This document shows positions 52,801 through 64,000 of a stretch of DNA of 64,000 bases, one piece after another. Numbering within the stretch: position 1 is the first letter of the stretch; the number at the start of each line of letters is the position of its first letter. The notes beneath the pieces were generated by a model. It did not search any database, was not told where the DNA came from, and was given only the letters and a program-made list of their open reading frames with translations. Made by a program: the position numbers and the translations under genes. The stretch covers positions 1 to 64,000 of the forward strand of contig NW_025955112.1 in NCBI RefSeq assembly GCF_022376445.1, in the 5' to 3' direction. The DNA comes from Fomitopsis serialis. Lineage: Eukaryota; Basidiomycota; Agaricomycetes; Polyporales; Fomitopsidaceae.

Positions 52801-55800
52801 GGATGAGAGGCGGAAGTAGCCCGCCCTAAGGAGCTATCCGGAGTCCCCGGCCGGGCGTCGGGGCCTCGGCTATCTCTATAGGCTTTCCGACGCAGGCGCC
52901 GGCCTACCAACCCAGCAGGCCGCCGGCGAGTTGCCTCTTCGGGACGTCTCCGGCTACTTCGCCTCCGGCTGGCAGCTGCGCTCCTTGCTCTCTAATGCGT
53001 GCACCAGCTGACAGTGCCTCCGCTGATACCAGCCACTGCTCGCCCGTCCCAGACACCCCGCGCGCCCCACGCCAGAGCCAGTGACGCCCTCCCGTCGCCA
53101 GTCAAAATCACCTCGCTATCTGTCTCCGTCGCTCCCGAGCTCGTCCGCACGAATGCTCGCATTTGTCGTGAACCCGTCCTTCGCACGACCGCCGCAACCT
53201 GCGCAACAGTCTATGCACGGGCTGCAAGAGCCACAAAGCAGTGCAAAATAACCGGCGGCTTGGCGTGCGCCTGGCGCAAGTGCCGGGAGGCGCGGGAGCA
53301 CGGTTGATTCCCGAACGCGGAATCTGACAGATTGGCGTGCCGGAGTTCCATTTACAATGCACAGTTCCCACGATATTGGCGGCCCCGTATGTCCGGCGTC
53401 TTCCGGTAACTCACCTCTGTCCACTGTCGTTTGGCGGCTCCTCTCCCTCTTTTGCCTCCGTCCGTCCACCGCGCGCCTTGTGGTGGCGCGAGCATGTCCG
53501 TGCGCTCAGACCAGGTATGGCTGCCTATCTCACCTACGCGGGTAGAGCCTCATCAGCGTCTGATGATGCCGGAGGCTAGCCTGGCGGATGATATGCCGAG
53601 ATGGCGCTCGAACGGCAGCTGCCCAACAACAACAACGCCTCCATTTTACACGGTCATCTCAGAGTAGATCATTTAGCAACTGACTCCGTCTAAACCCCAG
53701 CCTGTGCCCCCCCCCCCCGCCGAATTCACCCCGAATAACAAAACCCACCGAATGACGAGCGCATCTCGTAAAGTTGAAGGCCAGAATAGCTGCGGCCACA
53801 CTCGCACTGCAACGCCGTACTCAACGAAGGCGCGCCGCATAGATAACTGCTCCCATATTAACTTCTATCGGCTCATCGCTCGCACCCCCTGGCCCCTTTT
53901 GTCCACGCTGATGGTGAACGACAGGCATGACAGAGTCTAGCCAAACAGCGTCCGGCCTCTGTCCGACCAGGCCCTGGCCAAGTGAATATGTGCGATAACC
54001 CAGCCTCCGGCGCACGGCCTGCGGCGGGGCGGACGCACATGTGGGCCGTCCCAATAGAGTCCATCGTTGTGGCAAATGGCCAAGGCGGACTTCCGGGAGA
54101 TAGAACCGCGCAAGCGCTGCACCGTTCCCAAGCCTGTCCTCGCGCGACCATAACGGGCCATGCAGAATGGAGACATGGCTGATGGCTCGCACGTTGTGGA
54201 CGTCCTACTTAGCGACGCAACGTCAGCCCCCGCGTGAGCAACCGCAGGAAACAGCCCAGCGCTCCTGCCGCCGGATCGCAGGGCGACAGAGAACGCGTTG
54301 AGCGTCATAGTGGCGGAAGGATCCCATAGCGAAGCCCGCGTACCATGACCGCGAAGCACGGTGTCCCACACCGCACGCCGCACGCCTCAGACAGATGCCA
54401 GAAGGACAGACCGGACACTGGCACTACCGGTCACCATGTCCTTGTGCTCCGAAGATGTCCTGAGTGTCTGCTCTGCGCGGGGTGGCTACATATCACCACG
54501 TTTCCTGTCTGAAAGTAGGATACAAGACCCAACCGCCGAGGGTACACCCTGAGATGACATCAGGGTTCCGATACAATGATGACCAGATGTAGTCTGTATT
54601 GGTTGCATAGACGAATTCACCGCTCGTTCATCGTCAACGAGGCAATCTAACCGGATGAATAACCAGATTTACCCGTTCTGCACCCGAACGTCTATGTGCA
54701 TATGTCACGACCCGGCCACCATGCGGCGCCGGGCAGGTTTTTCATAGCATCTTTCGGAGAAAGACGCCTTTGTGAGGGACACCACCAACCCTGATATCAA
54801 GATATCAAGAGTGCGGCGTTAGCCGTATTGTCGATGCCATATGCTCGGGCAGCCCACCGGTACGCGGTGACTTGCGCACCGCCTCATCGCGCAGCACTAC
54901 CTAAGGTACTTACCTGTGCGTCGGTTCGACCGCATCATACAGCAGGAATCTGCTCACTGTAAGTCCACAGACTGGGCAGTCCATGCCGTCGCCATCACGC
55001 GCAGCTCTGCCGGAAGCACGCTCGCATCTGACTACATCCCAAAGCACTTGAGGCGGAACGACAGCCTGGCGCGCGGTCGAAAGAAGGTTGGATGCACTGC
55101 GGTGCGGTTGCAGTGATGCCCGAGACCTTCCGCTAAACTTTGAGTCTGTTGATATCACATTACCCACGCCGAACAAGAAACTCGTTATCACGGAGTCGAG
55201 TGTGCTTACAAACATTAGGAGTTCACCGCGGTAACCTAGGTAGTTGCCCTTCTTCCCAAGTGCGTGGTGGCGTATTGGGACCCGCACCCGCGAAGGCTTC
55301 CGAATCACACGACGAAGGTCATTGCCTCGAGAACTTGGACACAGAAGTTCCGCGACGCGGCTGTGAACGGAACGACGGTCCAAGACGCGGAGCCGTGCGG
55401 ATTCCAATCCAATTCCCTATGCCTACATGAGAATTGTCAGCGCTATGGAACACGTTGTGCGGAATGGGTTGCCACTGTGTAAGCCATAACCTACTATTCA
55501 GACAGCAAGGAGGACGCACATACAGACACTCGCCGGTAATCAGATCCACACCGCTTCGAGGGAGAAGATGGCCATCGCAGCGCCGTCTACTCAATGCCGC
55601 CCGACATACGCTGGACCGGGGTACGGTATGGCGTTACCTCGTACTTGAAACGGAACCGGGAATGATACATACGTTCGCGGCCTCTTCGCAGAGCTTACTT
55701 ACCGGTGCCTGCCAGTCAGGACTGTTCATCTCTGTAATGCGTCTAGCGGTCGGTGTTATGTGGGTTGAGTTGGCGCTGCTTGGCTTCAATCGCCGCTGAA

Positions 55801-56760
55801 CCCGGGGGCAATGATACTGCGACGGAGCTACTGTTAGTAGATGGCCGCTCGGATCCCAAGGCTATGGCACCTCCGAGTCGGCGAGGATCACCGAGGGCGT
55901 GTAAGGTAACCCTCAAGATTTGATGAAGTCAAACCACTGATATCATACGGTGCACAGGCACTGAGGTCGTAGAGTGTGAGCACAACAGAGTTGCCGATGT
56001 GCATAGATGTGAAGTAATGTCACAAATGATGACTTGAGGTAGTCGCGATTCCAGAGTCCAGACCCTCCGCGCGGTGCGTCCTCTTGCGAGTTTCTGTCGG
56101 ATAAAGACCTGGAGGAAGGAAACACAGAATGATCTCTAGTAGGCATACCTTCATTGTTATTTTTTTTGCATGAGAAGAGCGGTCGCACATGGTCATAAAG
56201 ACCCACTCACGTTAAATAGTATGAACATGATATTGGTCGTTTTTCAAGCTGTGTCCCGAAGACACACCGGCTGTAAGGCGCGTTCTGCAAAGTCATCATA
56301 ATGTGTGTACACATATAATTGGCGACGTGTATGAGCGATTAGTGAACGACGACGACGCAAAGGGAAGCGATCCAAGTGGAAGAGTTGGAGAAGAGTAACT
56401 TGAACGATGACCTGGATCTGCCACAGATCTGAATCTGATCTCTTACGCAAGCACGCCCATAGAGGCAAACAGTTCGAGCTCCGCTTGGAAACGTGGCGGC
56501 GGCGAGCGCTTGGACCGCTTACCGATTCCAGCATTCGACCAAGTCGTTGCTGCCGGTGTCTCCTCCTTTCCTTCTCATCCTAGTCTCCATTATGGTCCGC
56601 ATAATCATAAAGGAGGTGCGTAAACAGATGTCATGTGCTGGACGAGGACAGCCGCTGATACACGCTTGTGTCGCGACTGGTAGGTGTTTGGAAAGTGCGT
56701 ACGTCCATTGTTCGACTGGCGCAGGCGTGTTAACAATGTTTCTCAGAACACCGAAGATGA

Positions 56761-57469
<709 letters not shown>

Positions 57470-60400
57470 TGACATTGCCCCATAGCATGCGACACAAGAC
57501 AAAGCGAAAGGGTATGGACTACAACGCGGACATCCCGTTCGAAAAGAAGGCTGCGCCCGGTTTCTACGACACCGCCGACGAGCAAGCCCGTGAGACGACC
57601 GCACCCGTTGGGCAGAGCCTCCGCCGCCTCGAAGGCAAGCGCAAAGCGGACGACCAGGAGGAGGAGCGTCGCAAGCGGCAGCGACAGGCAAAGGACAAAG
57701 AGGGTGGCGGCGGAGCGCCCCACCAAACCAAGTTTGTCGCCGCGCGTGATGCGCAAATCCAGAAGCTGAAGGAGGCGGAGTCGATGGGGCGGAGGCGCAA
57801 GCTTGTGTTGCCTGCTGCGCAGGTGGGCGAGGCGGAGCTGGAGGATATCGTCAAGATTGGGCAGGCGGGCGAGCAGGCAAAAGCGTTGGTTGCTGGTGGC
57901 AGCGATGCGAGCAATAGGTTACTGAGCGAATTCGAGGGTCTGGAGAGGGCACGTATGGCGCGGACACCGAGAACACAGGTACAACGTACGTCTCAGTTTT
58001 CACCACACGCCTGTTACTTCCTGACATCGGAGCACCGCAGACGACAATGTCATGTCCGAGGCCCGGAATCTACGCAATATGATGGCCGCCCAGACGCCTC
58101 TGCTTGGCGACGAGAATACACCCATCCACGCAGACCCCACCGGAGGCACCGGCTTCGAAGGCGCGACGCCACGACACCAAGTCGCGTTCACGCCCAATCC
58201 CCTTGCGACGCCTTGCATGCTGGCGGCACCGACGGCGCCGCCACGCCACGCGAAGTCGCAGCGACACCGGGCTCTGCGCTGATGCGCACACCAATGCGGG
58301 ATACGCTGAGCATCAACGGCGAGCAGTACTCATCCGTGGGTGACACGCCGCGGGACCAGCGGATGCGCATGACATCCGCGAAGCGCGCGCTCAAGGCGGG
58401 TTTCATGAGCCTGCCGAAGCCCGAAAACAACTTCGAGCTGCTCGTGCCAGACGAGGAAGAGACGGAGGAGGAAGCGGAGGCGCGCGCGCTCGCCGAGGAG
58501 GACGCGGGGGATCGGGATGCGCGGCTGAGGAGGATGCGGGAAGAGGAGGAGAGGAAGGCTCTGGCGAGAAGGTCGCAGGCGGTTCAGCGTGGTCTACCGC
58601 GCCCCGCAATGTGGACGTCGAGCGGCTCCTGCAGACTTGTCGCTCGACGAGGAGCCGAGCCAGTTCGCGGATGCGGAGAAGTTCGTGCATGAAGAGCTGG
58701 CAAGGCTTCTGCAGCACGACGCGCTCGCACATCCTCTCCCTGGCACAGCACACCCTGGCGGCACACGGTCAGCGTACGAACTGCCACCGGACGACGCGAT
58801 GGACTTTGCCAAGTCGGCTGTCCGGGACGAGCTCGCTGCGGCACTTGGATATCCGGGCGCGAACGAGGAACAGCTCAGACAGGGCGTCTTGGCGATCTCC
58901 GGTCAAGACGAAGTGGACGAGACGCTCTCGTGGGCGCACATCCGGCAGCAGCTCGCGTACGACGCCAGCTCAAAGACGTGGATCGAGCCCGAGAAGCTCA
59001 CGGAGGCGGCGCGGATAGCCGGGTACACCGCGCTGCTGGACGAGTCGCGGCAGGACATGGCGAAGGAGGCGAGCAAGGCGGCGAAGGCGGAGAAGAAGCT
59101 GAACGTCACTCTGGGCGGCTACCAGGCACGGTCGAAGGCGCTCACGAAGCGGATCGGGGACGCGTTTGAGGAGATGCAGAAGGTGAAGGTGGACTGCGAC
59201 AGCTTCGTGCGGTTGCAGACGAACGAGGGCGCGATGGGCCCGGTCCGGGTGTCTGCGCTGAAGGAGGAGGTGGAGAAGCTGGAGAGGCGCGAGCGGTCGT
59301 TGCAGGAGCGGTATGCGGAATTGGAGACGGAGCGCAGGGAATCGCAGGCACGGGTGGCTGTGCTGGAGGAGAAGATGATGGCGGAGGCGGAGGCGTTGAA
59401 CGAGGCTGCTCTAGCGGAGGCGGAGGACGCGGCTGCGTAGTAGGCCTGTGTATGTAAATTGCTTTGTGTTACTGTATCGCTTGCTCTATGATCTATACTG
59501 CGACGCCAAGATTCATTGTAGTGTTGTCTAATAGCCTTATTGCTCGCTGTTGCAGTGAACCTCACGATGAATCGCGCGTGCACCTGTTGCTTCCTTGGAC
59601 TTGTCTCAGTACGACAGCATTGACACTGGGAGTGTATGATATGTGATGCAGTAGCAAGATGTTCGGTGTCGAGTACATCGTACGTAGCATAGGTGGCAGA
59701 GGCACCCAGGACAAGCTTCAATTCTGCATAGATCATGACATATTTATTGACAGCCACGCTCGAGGGAGGCAGTGGACTCGTCTATACAGAGGGTCACAGT
59801 GGACGAACTCAGTGTGATCGGCGCGGTCGCAACCTGCCTCTGAGCAGCATGCCCACATGTTCGCGCGCAACGCTGTGCTGGCCATACAGTGGGATGAATA
59901 GGGATGGGGAGAGAGGAGAAGCTTAAGGATGGCGTGGAGGGCAGGTGACGGTGGGCGAATGTAGGCCGAGGAGGATCCGGACGGCACGAGGCACGCCAAC
60001 TGTGAGAGCGACTTGCATGTTTTCCTTCTCTTCCACCCTCCCTTCGTTTGCAAAGTCCTCTTGACCATACACGACTCTCTCTGTCCCGCAGATCTGCCTC
60101 TAACTGCCTTCACTCGTTCGGATGAGCGCAACCCCCACCGACGCGGATTCTGCTTCGTCACAGCCGACCGGTGACCTGCAGGCCAGCTCCTCAGCCAGCT
60201 ACCCCACCGCCATCACCACCTATGTCACCGAGACCGTCAGCAACTCTGTGGTCGAGGTCATCACCACCACGAGCTACTCGGGTGCCCCCCTCGCGACAGC
60301 CGTGACGCAGAGCACAAAGTCCTCAGTCCCGGTCGCACCGATCGCAGGCGGGGCAGCGGGCGGTGTCGTCCTTGCTGTGGCGATCGTGGTCGCTTGGGTG

Positions 60401-63400
60401 TGGTGGGGCAAGTGCATAAAGCGCAAGACGTTGAAGGAGCGGCAGGAAACGGTGCGTGTCTCGTTCGTATACATCCGGACAGACTACCGTGGATGGCAGT
60501 TAGGGCCGTTGAATCCACCAAACATACGTGGGCAGGGATCCATGGACTGGTTGTACCGGACCCTCCACGTGGTGGTCTGTCTGGACATTGTTGACTATCT
60601 ATCTGGCGAGTACTGAACGTCTGCACAGCTGGCAAGGCTGCAGGTCCGGGAGAACACCCGCCGGAATGCATCCTCTAACTCGTTCACCTCCCTCCCCCAC
60701 TCCTCCCGCACCTCGCGGCGCGAAAAGAAGGTCTCCTTCGTCAGCACGCCCGCGTCGGCGGCGTCCACCCTCAAGGGCACGGTGCGCGACTTGAAGGAGG
60801 ACCCATCCGAGAAGACGGCTCAGCCTGGTGCGTGTCAAGCTACGAGCATGTTCACGACCGCTCACAGGGTAACAGCAGAGCCTTCAGCACCGCCGTCCAA
60901 GGGACCTGTCAATCCGCACAAGCCCGTCCGCCCTAGCCCCCTCGGTCGCGCGAACTCGCGGAACGAGCAGGCACCGCTGTTGGCTGTGTCGAGGACACCT
61001 TCATCGCGCCCGGCAACGCCTCCGCAAAGCCCTTTCAAGGATTCTGCGGCGCCCCCGCGCCCCCGCCGACTGTCTCGTGACCCCCCGCCGAAGCCAGCCC
61101 GCCGACCATCTCAAGACGCAGCGACACCCTTCCCCACGCAGTCAAGCAAGCCAGCACCACTCGCTACCCCGCGCAACCTGCGCAGTCCACCCGGCCAAGT
61201 CCCACCCAATCCCCAAGCCCGACGTCCTCCTCGCCCGTGCAGCCCTTCCTCAAGCGGCAGGTGACGCACAAGGTCTCCGCAGCGAGCTCCATGTCAGCCT
61301 ACTCGACCGAGAGCGGAGAGGAGCGGCAGAAGCGGGTGTCGACGAGCCTCGTGATGGCCGCGCTGGGGCACATGGACCCGCGCCGGTCGTGGCTCGGCAA
61401 CTACCTTCCGTTGAACAGGCGCAGCCGCGCGGTGGACGACCTGGAGCAGAGCCGGCTGTCGACGATGAGCGCTGCCTCGGCGTATTCGCAGGTGGACGCG
61501 GAAGCGGAAGCAGAAGCGGACGAGCACGTCGGGTACGCGTTTGGGGGCGAAGAGAGCAACGAGGGTTAGCGAGCTACTACTGACTGGACTGAGACACTAG
61601 ACGTTGAACAGGTAGAGCTGCCTGGACCTTTCACGAGCTGATGATACGATGTAGTGTATACCTTTTGGGCTGTGTAGCGGTAATGTTGTGTTTTTGCTTT
61701 TCTTGGTTTACATTGGGTTTTGTTGACGTTGCTGTTGTATGCGATGTTGTAATGCCTTTCGGGCTCACGCTGTGGCAATGTCATGTAGTGCGTAGTGGGA
61801 CGCAATCTATGCAAATGTATATCTGCATGCTAGTGTAGTGAGTGCACGTATTGCTGCATGGCCGTCAGCGACGGGAAGGAGCGGAGGGATGAATCGACAC
61901 ACCTCTTCTAGCTCAGAGACAGAGGCCTTGAACTCGTTGACTTGCCGCCAACAGTCCAAGGCTCGTGATGGGCTGTTTCTGCACGAACGCCAGTTCAATA
62001 CACACCGCCGTTCAAACCAAGACCACACTCACTTGTAACACGAGACGACCGCCTCTCCCTTCTGCTGCACCTGCGCATACCCCTCCACCTCCCTCCTCGC
62101 CTTGAAGCGGTCGACCTTACTCCTCAGCTCCTCCAAGTCGCCCATCAACGCCGCGCTGCTCTTGACCGCCCCCGTCCCCTCACCCGCCTCCTCCGCGCCG
62201 CCATGGCGCGCTCGCGGTCGAGGTTCTCCTTCTCGAGGCATGCTCGATCTCCGCGCCGACGGCCTCCTCCTCCGCGCGGAGCCGCGCGAGCTCGGACTGG
62301 ATGCGCGCGCGGATCTGCGCGTCGATGCTCGACTGCCGCTCGGGCGGCGGGTCGGGCGCGGCCATGTGGTCCGCGAGCTGGTTCACGACATCCTGCGAGA
62401 ACTGCGGGGCCGGGTGTCAGTGTCAGTGAGGGCGAGGTGAGGTGGCGGGCGACTGACCTGGATGGGGGTCTCCGCGGGGAAGACCTTCTCGTCTGTTTGG
62501 GGCGTCGACTGGTTCGCACCCATGGTGTGGCCGCTGTGGGCTAGGAGGATGGCTGAGGCGTAAGTAGTGGTGAGCCTGAGGACGACGGTGGCCGGGAGGA
62601 CCGGAGAGGTGTATTGCCAGTTTGGAAGGTGTAGTCGTTCGCAAGTTACGACGCCTGACGCTCCCTGCAAAAACGCAGGGACGAGGCTTGCCGACAGCGT
62701 GTAACATGCTAAAGGAGTCGCTTATCATATATAACTTGCTGTACCCAGGCTGGCGTGAGGCCTCGAGGAGTGCCACCCGCAGATTTTCCACTGTTCAGAC
62801 ATCGGGCCCATGACAAATACTAAGGGTTCAGCAACGCTTACCGACGCCGAAGGCAAGTCATCCTGATCTATTGACTGGTCAAGATGCATTTCAATGCTAT
62901 TTTCTCTCGGCTTACACTGTCAGTGCCTGAGTGCGCAACTGCACCGCATAGTCTTCCTCTATATCATGATGCACTGGCAGCCCGCTGACCCAGTCGTCCA
63001 TGGTTCTCGGATAGCAGTAACGGCGAACAGAGTTTGTCAAATCGTCAAATCATGGTCTAGGGCACCATTCCGAACAACAAGTATTGGTGAGGCTTCAGAA
63101 GAAATCTACGCTCATCTACACAGTGGCCTCACTCTAATATGTACTAGCATGACCACACGGCAAATGCCGCGTGCAGTAGCACGGCGCGCGCGCGTTCAGA
63201 ACGTTAACATGCTACTGACTGTTGGATCAGCTTCCATTCTCTGCGGTCTTGGGACCCATGTTCGAGTCGCTAACCATTCGCCGGAACAGCGGCAGCGTAC
63301 CCGCACGGTGAACCACATCGACTCACCGGTACACGTGTGATCGTCTTGGCGTATCCTCAGGATGCGGAGGTAGGGTGCGAACGCCTTGTTCTTCCATCAA

Positions 63401-64000
63401 TCCTTATCCCCAATCTGTCCTCCGGTAGTACCGGTACGCCACTCACTCCTCAACATCACCCTCCCCTCCATAGCTCCTGCTTAGCCGTGAGTCACCATAT
63501 ATCTCATTCATCATGGACGAGCCCACTAATTCGTATGCCCCCCAGAGTTTGACAATACACAGACGGTGATGCCTCTTCACATTGTGATCCGTCTGGTTGC
63601 AAGCGACCAGCGGTACGCGGACGCGCATGCATTCTGTGTAACCGCCACATCTGCGCCACACACCTAGGAGAGGACCATCACCGATGCCCCCTGGTTTCTG
63701 TGAGTCCATCGACTGCAATGCGCGCTATGCATTGATCGACTCTGCAGACTGATCCTGAACGTTGGGAGCAAGAAATGCGCGAGCCGCGGGGAAGAGATGG
63801 CGGCCATGCCACTCGTCTCAACCTGACCGCACTACAGGCCAGGGCGAGTACGCTGAGAGGAGGGGTTCGTGCACAATTCCGGTCGAAGCTTTCTCAGCGG
63901 ACGTCATCCAAAGCAGATGGGAGGCCAGAACTATCACATTGAGGTCCTGTTTGCCGACGGGGTATCATGGCTGTGTCGCGTCCAGCGACAAAACGCGGAG

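Overview
The window is nuclear DNA of a filamentous basidiomycete, most likely a wood-decay agaricomycete of the Polyporales type. The evidence is: genes split by many 47-70 nt GT-AG introns, paralogous F-box genes, basidiomycete-type kinase-like genes at both ends, and fungal families such as DUF5648 repeat proteins and Zn2Cys6 regulators. The placement is inferred from gene style, not from any search. There are no operons, rRNA genes, CRISPR arrays or recognisable tRNA genes.

Layout. 0.7-2.5 kb: kinase-like gene and a degraded exon. 3.3-12.8 kb: four related F-box genes (one a multiply broken pseudogene) with a GT8 glycosyltransferase between the first two. 13.1-15 kb: PIG-X/PBN1-like GPI mannosyltransferase subunit and a Rho GTPase. 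15.1-25.6 kb: accessory region with a roughly 3 kb tandem segmental duplication, three DUF5648 secreted-protein genes, and a 3,194 bp terminal-inverted-repeat element whose unoccupied site survives in the other duplicate. 26.9-38.3 kb: small membrane protein, UMP/CMP kinase, a duplicated 3' fragment plus a 1.64 kb insertion, a diacylglycerol/sphingoid kinase-like gene, Nit2-type amidase, Ydj1-type DnaJ, and another F-box gene. 38.5-48 kb: Nup37-like nucleoporin and a full-length 21-exon ABCG transporter. 49.6-52.6 kb: Zn2Cys6 transcription factor. 52.6-56.6 kb: gene-poor. 56.6-62.5 kb: CDC5/CEF1 splicing factor, a single-pass Ser/Thr-rich membrane protein, and MICOS subunit Mic19. The right edge cuts a zinc-finger plus kinase-like gene.

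Most conserved genes are unrelated housekeeping functions (nucleotide metabolism, chaperone, nuclear pore, splicing, mitochondrial cristae, GPI assembly), so no single pathway is encoded. Two points stand out. The first is mobile or duplicated DNA: the TIR element with its empty site, a 1.64 kb insertion between copies of a gene end, and a pair of related intronic MITEs. The second is a pattern of single-base frame breaks, essentially all readable as deletions and concentrated in some conserved genes, including likely essential ones. That suggests residual sequence error more than decay. Exon coordinates were worked out by hand from splice consensus and family conservation and may be off by a few bases.
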